NCBI GenBank assembly: GCA_027946365.1
Contig: JAPEUQ010000004.1
Span: 2,170,001 to 2,234,000 of the forward strand
DNA: 64,000 nt
Origin: Kalmusia sp. IMI 367209
Taxonomy: Eukaryota; Ascomycota; Dothideomycetes; Pleosporales; Didymosphaeriaceae
Direction of reading: 5' to 3'
Part shown: piece after piece, positions 44,573 through 56,200 of the stretch
Numbering within the stretch: the stretch's first letter is position 1
Layout of the letters: each line of letters begins with the position of its first letter
Translations under genes and position numbers: made by a program
The notes under the pieces: generated by a model
Databases searched by the model: none
The model's input: only the letters and a program-made list of their open reading frames with translations
What the model was told of the DNA's origin: nothing

Positions 44573-46228
44573 TCACGCCCACTTCCCCAACAAACTCATT
44601 AATGCCATACCAGCAATCAGGAAGAAGAGAGCAACCGCTGTCTTCACTATCCCCGCATTCAAAAGCACACCATGCAACCAATCTCTTGCTAGCATTTCAT
44701 GAATGCCCACCCATGCTAAAATACCCGCGCTCAGCGCGTCTAGCGTACCGATTGCGACAAGCGTCGACGGGTCACTACCGTTGAACTTATCTAGGACGCC
44801 GATACCAATGGCCATACCAATGGGCGTGACGAGCGCAAAACCAGTCGCCATGATACATTTCCACAGCGTTGATGCGGCGGTCGGTGCGAGGCCGGCGATA
44901 CAGGTGCCGAGAGCGAGGCCTTCGAACATTTGGTGGAAGAGGATGACGATGAAAAGGGTGATGAAGAAAGAATCGCCTGCTACAACAAGGGTGATGCCAA
45001 TTACTATTGCAGTGTTAGCTTCAGTGGCATTTATGAAGAGACATACGATACATACAGAGAGAGTGAAAGATGATGCCCGCTTCGAGCACGAGGACGTTGA
45101 CCTTCGCATCCGTCTCGCCGTGGATGCTGATGTGTTCAGCATGCCCATGAGGTGGGATGACGGCGCTGTTCGTAGGACTGACAGACTTTGCATCAGCGTT
45201 AGGAGGAGTTGCTTCGGTGTCATGCCCACTCCTTTTACTCTGACGCCATAGAAGGAATCGCTTGCTAATGTAGTCGACTAGGAATGACAAGAACAGCCCG
45301 GCCATGAAGATAGCGGCAGTAGTAGCCTCGTAGGACAATTCGCCCAAGCATTCGTTACTGAACATTAGCCCCGCGTGAGTGAAAAGCTGTTCTTAGATTA
45401 GCATCAGCTTTGTAATCAAGTATAAGAACTAGACTTACGTGCACAAAAGCAGTCGACAGAATGACACCAGTACCAAATTGCTTTGCAGCTACGAAAACGA
45501 TGCTACGCTGACTCATGCGTGTGAACCTCGTGGCGAGAACAGGGGCAAAGACTCCTATTGCGCTAGTTGCGAGGATCACGAAGAGGAGGCCAATGCGGAG
45601 AGGTTTGTTATAGTCACGATCTGTACGCTCACAAGTGGCTGCCTCTGCTGTCTCGCCCACGCAGTGCCTACAAAGATTAGCATAGGGTATTTATGACCCG
45701 TACAATATAAAAACTTACTCAACGCCTGCGTGGAAATGGCAGTTCTGGCCTGCATGTGCATCCCCCTCGGCTTCCTCAGTTTCAGTTTCATGTTCATGAT
45801 CATGACCTTCCTCGCCTTCGGCACCTTCTGCGCCTTCGACAAGAATTTGGACATCGTCACCGGCTGAGTTGACGCAGTAGCTACCAACATTAGCGGAGGG
45901 GATATCATAGTAGTGCAATGTCTCACGTGTCACTGCCGTGTGTATGACATCCTGTATATTGTGCTTCCATTTCTTCGGTTGCAGTAGGCCCGACTACTTC
46001 GTACTCCGCCGTACCGACCACACAATATCTGTGCGTATTAGCCATGTGCCGGGTCGATACTGAAAGGACTCACTGAGCCGTGCCGTGAGCATGGCAATCT
46101 GATACTGCAGTGATCGATGGCGTTGCTACAGATGCCGTCGATGGAGCCTGGGTTGTAGTCTGTGCAGTGACGGATGCAGAGAGAAGAGCCAAGGCTGCTG
46201 AAGCCGCGATCTTTGTAGCGGACAACAT
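44573..46228 (-). CDS. ZIP-family zinc transporter with Cys-His-rich N-terminus (ZrfC/Zrt1-like)
   Basis: Six exons, 46228-46074, 46028-45927, 45880-45719, 45667-45439, 45386-45056 and 45003-44573, with introns of 45-52 nt, encode 469 aa in exact phase. A signal-peptide-like start (MLSATKIAASAALALLSASV) leads into an extracellular N-terminus. It has three Cys-His motifs (CHAHGTAQYC, CHTHGSDTYC, CHFHAGVEHC) and an acidic His stretch (EEGHDHEHETETEEAEGDAH). ZIP hallmarks follow: KQFGTGVILSTAFVH, the His-bearing cytosolic loop (HGHAEHISIHGE), and the metal-site helices AGIIFHS and LFHQMFEGLALG. It imports zinc across the plasma membrane. The long Cys-His N-terminus matches alkaline-type transporters such as Aspergillus ZrfC. 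It is divergent from a Pra1-like gene. Confidence 0.93.
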
Positions 46229-47052
46229 GTTTTGAATGAACACAACTCAAGCAATTTGAGCTATATCGACACTGAATCGAAGTCAGAGAAGACGATAAAA
46301 GATATAAGTCTCTGCTTGTAGCGGCTAACGAAGAAATGGTATTTCCGCCCACGCAAGGCTGTTCATGCCAAGCGCAGCGCATACCGTGATGGCCGTCTAA
46401 GAACTTGGCGGAAAGAGCTTGATTCGACCGGAACCCTAGTTTCTCTCTCGGCTTGTCCGAATGTTGGCCTTACCTTCCCACGCGGGAGACTTAGCGTCCG
46501 CTATTGACCAAGTCTCACCTCTTGGCAGTGAATGTGGACACCCGTGGTGGAGACTGTTCGGCAATACCTTAGTGGACTCTCGGGTGACTATGCACGTGTT
46601 TTAGTAGAAATGTGTGTCATCGAGCTGTATGGTAGGGTTCGCGGGGTCGGTGTTTCCTGGGCGTGAAAAAATCATCGCTGTTCGCTCGTCCAACATGGTA
46701 CTTTCCCTACCGCCACATTCGACATTGAACAAGACTTCCTTGTACTTCAAGTCTTGGCTGATCGTGATGAGCTTAGTGAAGCCGAACGCTATACCGTTAT
46801 TTGGTGTTCAGCTGCCCAACACTTGACCTGGCTCGTGGCAGGAACCACTATGGTGGACAAACAGGTAAATTGAGAGCATGCCCAGCGAATCCGTCACTCT
46901 CGGCGTGGTGGTGAAGTGACGTGACGTGAGGATAGAGGGGGTAGCAAGGTGTATTCGTGCGTCAAGGTATAAGAAGCATGGTACCTGCAGCAAAGCTCAA
47001 TCACCATCGTTTCGATTCGCCGCTCCAAAGGTCCCTTCAATTGGTATCCAAT
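46229..47052. promoter_or_regulatory. Shared divergent promoter of the zinc transporter and Pra1-like gene
   Basis: 824 bp separate the two starts. CAAGGT occurs twice, at 46945-46950 and 46963-46968, 18 nt apart, with TATAAG directly after the second and about 85 bp before the Pra1-like ATG. CAAGGT is the core of the motif bound by the Aspergillus zinc regulator ZafA. A GATAAAAGATATAAG element near 46295-46309 could serve the transporter. A GTGACGTGACGTGA stretch lies at 46915-46929. Confidence 0.5.
46945..46968 (+). promoter_or_regulatory. Two CAAGGT sites, candidate zinc-regulator binding motif
   Basis: Direct repeats CAAGGT at 46945 and 46963. The assignment rests on the known ZafA core motif and on the target genes; a 6-nt match can occur by chance, but two copies within 24 bp in this promoter make it more likely. 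Confidence 0.4.
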
Positions 47053-48088
47053 ATGGTTGTGCTTCGGTCATCTGTCCTCTTCTTTGCCTCCTCGGCCCTG
47101 GCCTCGCCAGCTTTTGTCCCCCGTCAAGCTAGTACTGTGACTGTTACTCAAGTCGCGTCTGCACCTGCGCCTACCTCTACGGCTTGGGATTTTGGAAAAG
47201 TGGACTCATTCCCCATCCACTCATCATGCAATGCGACCGAGGCTGCTCAGATCAAGAAAGGTCTGAGTGAGACATTGACCCTTGTCCGGCACGCGAGGGA
47301 TCACATCCTACGATGGGGTAATTCGTCCGAGATCTACCAAAAGTACTTTGGCAACGCAAGCACGGGCGAGCCCATCGGATGGTACACAAAGATTGCGGAC
47401 GGCGATAAGGCAGGCGTATTGTTTCGCTGTGACAACCCTGATGGCAACTGCGAAAATGAAGGTAGAGCTTTCCTTACCCCCCTCGACAAGACGAAAACAT
47501 CTGACGCAGAATAGGTTGGGCTGGCCACTGGCGCGGTGAGAATGCTACCTCTGAGACCGTGATCTGCCCGCTTTCCTATGAAATTCGCAGGCCCCTAGAG
47601 GCGTTATGTGGCTTCGGCTGGGATGTCGCCAACGGAAAAACCAACTTCTACTGGGCGTCTGACCTCCTCCACCGCCTTCTTCACGTCCCCAAGGTTGGAG
47701 AGGGCATTGTTGAGCATTACGCCGAGGACTATGCCAGTGTGGTTGAGCTTGCACAAACTGAGTCGAGCCTGTCTGTGAGGGATAGCGACACTCTGCAGCT
47801 ATTTGCGCTTGAGGCATATGCATACGACATTGCTCTTCCCGGTGAGGGTTGTGCCGGAAAGTTGTCTGCAACAAGCTCGGAGGCTGCAAGTGCCACTAGT
47901 GCAGCTGTGAGTGCGAGCAGCGAGGTGGCCGTGAGCGCGACCGAAACACCTTCCCCAACGTTGAGCGAAGCCCCATCTGCGACTTCTGCGGCAGCCTCGG
48001 TAAGCTATTGAAGGAAATTAGATAGGACATCACTGACAGTGTATAGGAATGCCATACTCACTCTGACGGTGTAGTTCACTGCGTTTGA
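47053..48088 (+). CDS. Pra1/Aspf2-family zinc-binding secreted protein (zincophore)
   Basis: Three exons, 47053-47461, 47515-47999 and 48047-48088, with introns of 53 and 47 nt, give 311 aa. The last exon is only 42 nt but essential: it encodes ECHTHSDGVVHCV, the Cys-His zinc motif that ends this family. A signal peptide (VLRSSVLFFASSALASPA) is followed by the family domain with HARDHILRWGNSSEIYQKYF and GKTNFYWASDLLHRLLH. The putative metalloprotease motif reads HRLLH, with Arg in place of the catalytic Glu, which fits a zinc binder rather than a peptidase. Before the C-terminal motif lies a Ser/Ala-rich spacer. In Candida and Aspergillus the homologue captures zinc outside the cell for the divergently encoded ZIP transporter, and the same arrangement is seen here. 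The start at 47053 is chosen for the signal peptide. Confidence 0.92.
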
Positions 48089-48927
48089 GTAGCGCCAGCC
48101 TCGACAAGCCTACTATACCTCTAATAGATAATGAATTAGAGATCGTCTCTCATAATCACAATGCTTTGTAGTTGCTGTTTGAACTTTGCCGTTGACCGTG
48201 CGCCATCGCTAATGCATTCCCGAGCCTGTCTACTTAGTCATCAGCCAACTTCTAGAGACTACCTTGATATTGAAGCTCAAGCTGTTGATCGTCACTACGA
48301 TTACTCCTACTAGATAACGTGAACGAGGAGAAAATCATTATCGATATCTGCTACAATTCAATGTAACATACCTTAGGATGTGTGAACCGTAGAGGACATG
48401 ACGAAGACTCCAGGATAACCACGCTTCGACCTTCGTGGGGCTACACATAATTCTACAACCCAACATGAGACAGCAGTGGGGCCTCACAATTGACACCAAT
48501 GTACAAACCTTGTGGACAGGGACTAGTTTTAGCGAGCGGGACCTATATTACCCTTGATTAGTTTCATATGTAACTATCGTGGCAGGCCCATACCAACGCT
48601 GTGTAACGTTTCCAATTTCATCCGATTGGCTTCGCGATCCTCAGGACGAACGGCAAAGTTCTGATAATCGGGCGTCTGATATGAACTCATCAATACCAGC
48701 GATAGGCAGCTAGCATATGGAGTTCTCAACGAAAAGTCGTGACCTCCAGTATTGGCAATCGAAGACAAGTAAATTGCTCCAAATGTAGGCTCCACATGTG
48801 GACAGACATCGAGTATTGTGTACCCTGGGGCAGCTCAATCTCTAGTACGAACGTCTGCAAGTTCTTCATTCGTATTCTGAGAATCCGTCATTTCTATTGA
48901 CCTGTGGAAAACCTATCATCAGCGAAG
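48089..48927. other. Intergenic with a minus-strand coding remnant
   Basis: Apart from the remnant at 48574-48891, no feature is seen. It includes the promoter of the DUF1996 gene. Confidence 0.35.
48574..48891 (-). pseudogene. Possible remnant of a small gene with one in-frame stop
   Basis: From the ATG at 48891 (MTDSQNTNEELADVRTRD) the frame meets a TGA and then continues open for about 85 codons with protein-like sequence (GYTILDVCPHVEPTF and SSYQTPDYQNFAVRPEDREA) to the TAG at 48574. The stop could lie in a very short intron, but only 28 nt fit, which is too short. The family is unknown. Confidence 0.3.
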
Positions 48928-50293
48928 ATGCGGCTATTCTCGACACTTGCGCTCGTCGCTCCTGCTAGCGCTATGCTGCGCTTCTCGTGCTCGACGCTTG
49001 TCACCGATCGTATCGATCCGTGAGTACTCATCTCGAATTAGCAAACTTTGTAATGCTTCGGGAGACCCCTTTCTGCTGTTTCTAGCCTGGGTTACATCGC
49101 AATCCTCAAAAGCTCGGTAGAGTTCAGCTACGAAACTTTGCTAATTGTTCCAGTCTTGTAAATCCTGGGGAGGCCCCTTCCCCCCATCTTCATCAGTTAG
49201 TCGGAGGAAATGCCCTCAATACTACCATGGATCCGAACAACGAGCTCCCAGATATAGCGACATGCACTTCATGTCAATTCACCGAAGATTTCAGGTAAGC
49301 TACTTCGCTATAGCCGTCCACTGTTCAGTGGACGTTAATGAATGATAGCAATTATTGGACTGCGGTGCTCTTCTTCAAGGCACGCAACGGAACATACAAG
49401 AGGGTACCAACCTTCGCCAACGAATATCTTGAGCCAGCAGATGGCGGTATCACAGTATATTACATCGCGCCGTACGATGGAAAGACGAGGGTCAAGGCGT
49501 TCCAAAAGGTCGGTCAGTCCATTGCAGGAATACGCATATTGCAGTAATATGCAATCCTAAAACTTTTGGACCAGCACTGGAGGCACACTTTGTTAGCAAT
49601 CGCTGAACGAACGCAGGGGTTCCGTATGATCGTAGGCGATCCAGTTCGACGCTCAGATATGCAGGACCACGACGCTCGCGGTCTCAGTTTCCGTTGCTGG
49701 GGAGAGAACTTTACAAACTCGATTGGCGCGCCGGGTACGAACCAGGACACTAGATACTTCCCAAAACAGCCTTGCAAGGGCGGCATTCGTGCAAATCACT
49801 TCTTCCCAACGTAAGAAACCGCATCCAAGCTCATTCTGTTCAGTTCCTGACATACACAGCTGCTGGGATGGAGTGAATCTCGACTCGCCTGACCACAAAT
49901 CCCACGTAGCCTATCCGACAAGTGGCTCATTCGAGAGTGGTGGCCCATGTCCAGCATCTCATCCGGTCAAGATTCCGCAGATCCTGTACGAAGTTGCATG
50001 GGACACGCGCCAGTTCAACGATCCGAATGAGTGGCCTGAAGACGGATCGCAGCCTTTTTGTCTTCTCTATGGGCGATGGAACAGGATACGGGACGCATGG
50101 TGATTACGTCTTTGGCTGGAAAGGCGACGCGCTTCAGCGAGCGATGGACCAGAACTGCCAGGTCAACTGCCCGACGCTCAAGATGCAGACAACACAGGCG
50201 GCCAATAGATGTACCGTGAAGAGAAAGGTGGAAGAAGACATTGATGGGTGGTTGACAGAGTTGCCAGGTGGAATGCCAGTGACATATTCCTAG
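48928..50293 (+). CDS. DUF1996 secreted protein, with a 1-nt frame break in the last exon
   Basis: Five exons, 48928-49019, 49154-49294, 49349-49508, 49617-49810 and 49860-50293, encode about 340 aa. A signal peptide (MRLFSTLALVAPASA) is followed directly by the DUF1996 domain (CSTLVTDRIDPLVNPGEAPS and HLHQLVGGNAL), typical of fungal cell-surface proteins often linked to WSC domains. Later landmarks are CWDGVNLDSPDHKSHVAYP and GDYVFGWKGDALQRAMD. In exon 5 the frame up to GSQPF must shift by one base to reach VFSMGDGTGYGTHGDYVF. The genome has T5 at 50055-50059 where T4 would keep frame. It is either a base-call error in the T-run or a real frameshift that removes the last quarter of the domain. 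Introns are 134, 54, 108 and 49 nt. Confidence 0.82.
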
Positions 50294-50848
50294 ACGAATA
50301 GACAGTGTAGATGGCGTGGTGGTTTTTGCACAAACGCCAAATGTTTACAAGGTTTATGATGTCGTTTATCCGTGTTATGATCGAAGCAGCATCTGCAAGG
50401 ACATTTACATTGATTACTGCTTAGTCGAACATAGTATGGATGTTAGAGGTTAGAACTTAGGGTTGTAGACGCGCGGGGAATTTGGCGCGTGCGACGTTGC
50501 GGGGCGCGCTAAATCCTGCAAGGTCCCGTTCGGGCACGGCATGGTACTTCGAAACCTTCTAAAATGTGTACAAAGACCATTCGAAAGAAACAACCTAATT
50601 CAAATTGAACTTTCAATTGTCGCTCATTCGTCATGACGAGTTCGTTGGACAGTCGCTTCTCCTGCGACATGCTGATCGGGAAGCTGCGAGGCGTTCCTTT
50701 CGGCTTGGCCAGGCTTGGATAACCTCATCACTCCATGCGCCCAAGCTTCCCCTCATTCAGCCATGCTCGGTCTCCACGGCATTAAGATCGGACTTCCCAT
50801 TTGCACTCTCGCTCCGAATCGTCGCCTGGTGCGCTCTCTCGCTACATT
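50294..50848. other. Intergenic between the DUF1996 and GH76 genes
   Basis: 555 bp with nothing recognised; it should hold the GH76 promoter. Confidence 0.35.
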
Positions 50849-52876
50849 ATGATACTTCGAAACGCGTCATGGGGGCGACCGGTAATGGTCCTATGTATAT
50901 TTCTAGGCTTTTTGGCTTTATTCACAACAGCTCTCGCGGATGACGAGACGATCCAGAACCGTGAGCTTTCCGCACTTTCTCCGTTCAATCATTCACCTTA
51001 TGGCCACTCCGATACCCTACAACAGTCGCTAGCTTCAGTTTTATACCCTGATTTCGAGTAAGCTACTAACTTCCCACCAGACCATGACACAGCCTCCGAG
51101 GCCGATCACCAAAATGTCGTCGGACCAGCTTTTCCAGCTACGTCGAATCCATCAGGGACCACTGAGGATGAGCCCACATACTCCCCTGCTGATACCCACG
51201 CGCTCCAGAACCTCCACGCCGCGCTATCGGTAATGCAAAACCAGTACTTCTCTCTGTGGCTCGGACAATGGACTACAGCGATAGACTGGACAGCCGCAGT
51301 CATAGGAACGCATGTCGCTGCGACCCTTGGCACCCTCTCGCGCTCGCTCTCGTATACAATGCCAGGTACCTTCGATAAATCACGGAAGCTAGACGTAGAA
51401 GCGCAGATGGTGGAAAGCGAAATAAACAAATACTTCGGACATCTTATAACATATTACTTCGGACAGGACTATTTCTCGATCCGCAATGAGGCCTTCGACG
51501 ACATGCTGTGGGTGGTGCTGGGCTGGCTGGAAGCGATACAACTCATCAGGACGCACTCGGAGAGGCATTACCCGGATAATGGAGATGGGAGAGGAGACTG
51601 GCATGCACAGCAGTTTATACCTGCATTTGCGCACCGTGCGCGCGTATTCTACGAGTTAGCTGAGGAGGGTTGGGATTGGAAGCTTTGCGGCGGAGGCATG
51701 ACGTGGAATCCGCGATTATTGCCCTACAAGAACGCTATCACAAATCAGCTTTTCATTTCAGCCAGCGTGAGCATGTACCTCTATTTTCCGGGTGATGACA
51801 ATTGCTCGCCCTTCATGGGCGTGACGCAGCGCGAGCACCCTGACTGGAACTCATTCTACGCAAAACAACAAGACTCTGCATTCACATGCTCTGAATCCGA
51901 AAACGAGCCAATATACGACCCTATCTACCTTGCTAATGCGGTAAACGGCTACAATTGGCTTGCAAATAGCGGCATGCTCAACGACCAGGGCCTCTACACA
52001 GACGGCTTCCACATCAGCGGCTATGCCGAGAACAAGAGCAGAACCGAGTGCGACGAACGCAACGAAATTGTCTACACGTACAATCAAGGCGTCATTCTCT
52101 CCGGCCTCCGCGGCCTCTGGGAAGCAACCGGCAACCTAAGCTACCTCAACGACGGCCACGCCCTCATCAACAACGTAATCCGCGCCACAGGCTGGTCCGA
52201 CACGACCCTCTCCACCGCACCATTCGCTCCCCCTCCGCCATCACCATCTCCAACCACGCAAAAGGCCTCCCAAACAAGCGACCCCTGGGCCGGCCTCGGC
52301 GCCCACGGCATCCTCACCGAACTCTGCGACCCCGACGCCTCCTGCAGCCAGGACAGCCAGACTTTCAAAGGCATCTTCTTCCACCATCTGACTTCATTCT
52401 GTACCCCGCTGCCTACGTGGCCCGTTCGCCAGGGGAAGACGCACCATGCTGTCCACGAGATACACGTCCTGCATCAGAAATCGTGTGCCAAATATGCGCC
52501 GTGGGTGGCGCACAATGCGAACGCTGCGCTCAAGACGCGCAACGAGGAGGGCAAGTTCGGCATGTGGTGGGGTGCAGAATCCGGAGACGAAGGTCTTTTG
52601 GGTGAGGTCGTGCTTCCGAGGGGTGCGTTGGACTATATGAATGATCCGGGGCTGTTGGGGACGTTGAATTTTACGGCGGCGCCAGGGAGACTTCGAGAGA
52701 GAGGGGAGGAGAGGATGGTGAGGCTCGGTAAACGCGACGAAAGCGACTTGAATGATCGGGGGCGAGGGCGGACCGTTGAGACGCAGGGCGGGGGCGTGGC
52801 GGTCCTGCACGCGGTGTGGGAGTTTCTTCGGCGGGCTGGGAAGTATGATGACGATGTTGCTGTGCTTGAGTTGTAA
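50849..52876 (+). CDS. Secreted GH76 alpha-1,6-mannanase-like protein
   Basis: Two exons, 50849-50960 and 51081-52876, with a 120-nt intron (GTGAGC to CACCAG, branch CTAAC) and exact phase, give 635 aa. A signal peptide core (MVLCIFLGFLALFTTALA) is at the N-terminus. The GH76 domain has the paired catalytic aspartates in EAFDDMLWVVLGWLEAI (about residue 177) and GGMTWNPRLLPYKNAITNQL, ANAVNGYNWL and YTYNQGVILSGL as landmarks. A Pro/Ser linker (PPPPSPSPTTQ) interrupts the domain near residue 445. Unlike Dfg5/Dcw1, no C-terminal GPI-anchor signal is seen (the end is DDDVAVLEL), so it is likely secreted. The family acts on alpha-mannan or cell-wall GPI glycans. The start at 50849 is chosen for the signal peptide over the in-frame Met at 50801. 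Confidence 0.87.
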
Positions 52877-53239
52877 GTCTTGCTGTGTGTATAATGGGGA
52901 GCCTTGTCTCCTCTAGTCTGGCTGGAACTAGGCAGTACTTGTATATACCGTTGGAACGATGGGGGTTACGACGCGACGCAATACGACAGTTCAATGACGC
53001 CTGAAAACGCCTCGCCTTGAGAAGACCTTCGTTCAACCTTTACTTGATACATGGGTATATACGTTCTAAGCCATATTAATACTTCTCAGGATGACCATCG
53101 CGTGGAGCACACCCTGGAACTCGACAGCGCCGCCTCGTATCGCTCTTCCGTTCTCCTTAACCCCATTATGCCGCTCCTTTCGTCGCTATTACTTTTTTAG
53201 CATCACCAATTCCGTTTCCCCCCGTCTTTGTTGCATTCT
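52877..53239. other. Intergenic between convergent GH76 and KAP120
   Basis: 363 bp of shared 3' region; nothing recognised. Confidence 0.35.
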
Positions 53240-56200
53240 TTACATAATGCCCAAGTCACCAAATCCCTTCAGTACATCCTTGTCCACACGACTCAACCAC
53301 TCTTCTTGGAATCTAGCTTCGCCACCGACGGATTGAATAGCTTGCTGCAAGTGTTCGCGCACGAAGACGACGAGATTTAGGCGGTGAACGGGGTCGGAAT
53401 AGATGAGAATGCGTTTGCGGGAGTCCTCGGGGGCTTCGGGCTCGATGGGATTGTAAGGATCCTGTTCATCAGGCCAGTAGAGCGAGCTGTAATGGTTAGT
53501 AAAGAGTAACCCATTTCCATTTTCAAGTCAACATGAAAAGAACGAGTACTTACTCCGCGGTCTTGTCATCCATACCATCGAGTAGCTCGCCCAGGACATC
53601 CGTCCACGTTGTCACTAGATTCTGCAAGCGGCCCAGAATCCATGGCTGTCCCGTCTCAAGCAGACGCGTCAGGACGAGCGTCATAAGCTTCTTGTTTGGC
53701 GAATCCCCAATATTTTCGATGTGTCCAAACCATTCTTCCAGAAGCCAATCCAACGTCTTCTCTAATTCCGCACCGCCCACCGAAGACAAGGCCTCAAGCA
53801 GGACCGCCGGAGATGCTAGCCCGATTCGTGCTAGCACAGTGAAATAGTCAGTCTCAACGACACCGTCGACAGCTCGGGAGGGCAATTCACGTAGTGGACC
53901 ATGGGATTGGTGGTGAGTCCAGGCGCCATGTAGTCCTTCCAGCACTTTGGCAAGGAAATTGGTTGAGATAAGGTCACCAACTAGAACTTTGGTAGCTTGT
54001 TCGCCACCAAGACCATCTGCACCACGGATGACGCACATCATGAGATGCGATACCGTGCCACTAGCTTCAGGTTTCAGGTTGCCCAGCAGTTCGGATAAGC
54101 AGCGGAGGAGCTCAGGGCGGAAGTTATCTGCTAGGACAGCCGCAGGGGCGAGCAGGATGTATGCTTCCGTGATCTCGATAGCCTTGCGGAGTGTATCGTT
54201 GTCCATTGTGAAAAGTGGGAGGAGGTACTGAAGGAGGTTTAAGAGCTCGGGTGGGGTAGGTTCAGGGGCGGATGGTGTTTGCGCGATGATGGAGGACCAG
54301 AGGTCGAGGGCGTCTTCGAGGAGATAAATCTGTGTTTCTGAGCCTGGCTCGATGGCGCTCTGGATGATAGGGAGGAAGGAGAGATGGAAGGAGCGGGATT
54401 CGGCTTTCATGGCGTTTGTTAGACGGGAGAGGATGGTCAGGATGGCCTGTTTCATAAGGTGCTCTTCGCCAGACTGCTCCCATAGTGGCGGGAGGAGGGA
54501 GATGATGCTGTTTGCATAAGGTGTTATCTGTATCATGTTAGTGCATTGCCTCTCGATTTGTCTGTGGATACCTACGTTATGCTCCAGGCGTTGCACAACG
54601 ATGCTGATGGTATTTAGTAGCGCCATCTTCGTCTCTTGAAGCTCAACCTCTTGCACCAGCGCCATCAACCTATCCAAAATGCCCGGTGCATATGGCAAGA
54701 AGTTCTCGGCCATAAATTCCCATTCGTCCGCCACCGCATTGAACTTCCTTCCAGCAGTGACTCGTACAACTTGATCGTTGAGAGGGTCGCTCTGGTCCAT
54801 TAGGTGCTGATATATTTGGTAAACAATGGGCTTCTTGTCCTTTGCAATTTTGATTGATATCCACTGCGAGAGAATGATGGCAATGCGGCGCCTGATGATG
54901 TTGTACCCTGGCTTCTGCTTCTGAGCCTCTTGAACTAGAGTATTCGTGATGAAAGAGTCAAAGTCCACATGATCATGTAGAATGTCCGCGGCCAGGCCAA
55001 TCGCGGTATACACGGAATCTTTGAACAATACATCCTCGTTATCCGGTGCTGTTATCAGTTAGCTTATGGATTGTACGGGGTTGAAGTGAGTACTCACTCG
55101 CGACAGTGTGAAAGACTTGAAGCAGAGGCTGGGTGATCAACTCCTTGAAATTCTTGGCAAGATCTAGGAACAGTTTTTCTGCACAAGGCCGGATCGAGAA
55201 TTCCCAGTCCTCAGCGCCCTCTTCCATCTTCTCCCACTCATCGGGCTCTTCCTCCCACATGCGGAGATCGCTTGGTCTGAAGACGAAGAAACGAGTGACG
55301 AGCGTAGACACCATCTCGCGAACAAGGTCATCGGTCAAGAGATCTTGTTTGATCATCTGCGTAGCCTGGTTGCGCTCGTCTTTCTCCTGTTGTTGGCGAT
55401 AGCGGAAAGTTTGAACTGGGTAGAAGACCATCTTCACGCATGCGCGAACAATGAGCAGCCCTTTCAAACCTAGACGCTCAAGAATGGGTGCATCATCGTC
55501 CTGATCGCCATCGGTGCCGATTCGGGCATCATCTACTGACTTGGAGCCCCATGTCTCGCCGAGGCGAGAGACCAAACCCCAGTACGAGCGGACTAGACTT
55601 AGTGATTCGGGTAACAGAACGAAGTCTGCCGGATGCGTTGTCGCCATGAAATTGTGAAATTTGGCAAGTTGCATCAGATGCTTCTCCACAAGTTTGCGCA
55701 CGGGTGTCGCAAGTGGAGAGCCTTCATCCATCACGTACGGGATGAAGTCTCCAAAAAGATTGCGCGAAAGTGCCCAGAATTCTTGTACATCCTTCTCTCG
55801 CCCTGGGAAGTCATAGCTGCTGATAATAAGTCGTCGCAGGATCTTGATGGCGAGCAAGCTATTTTCGATATCCTCGAGAGCTCCACCTTCGTCGTCTCCG
55901 CCATCACGGAAGAAAGACTGCCAGCTCTGCACCTTCTTTACATATATGGTTCCCAGCACGTTCAGTATCTCGGGCGCAACGTTCTGGAGGTTCTGCCGTG
56001 TCCTCAACAGCCTTCCAGTGGATAGTTCCTTAACAATGTATAAGAGTACGAGGAGTGTTCGAGGTAGTTGAAGCCGGAATGCGTTAGGATCGGTGGAAAC
56101 ACGGAGGATCTGGAGGAGTTGTTCGAAGAGGTCAGGCCTATTAGAAGTTAGAAGCTGCCACAAACGTGACCACGTACCCATTTACCAGTCATTGGGAAAC

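Noticed and set aside
47462..47514. Idea that the Pra1-like gene is split into two separate genes
   Set aside because: A 53-nt consensus intron joins the two frames in phase at a conserved place in the family domain.
5274..48088. A single metal-homeostasis cluster uniting nicotianamine synthase, CorA-like and the zinc pair
   Set aside because: About 40 kb and many unrelated genes separate them; only the ZIP/Pra1-like pair is truly linked.
51058..51080. 23-nt GTAAG...CAG intron in the GH76 gene
   Set aside because: Too short to splice; the GTGAGC donor at 50961 with the same acceptor gives a 120-nt intron in phase.
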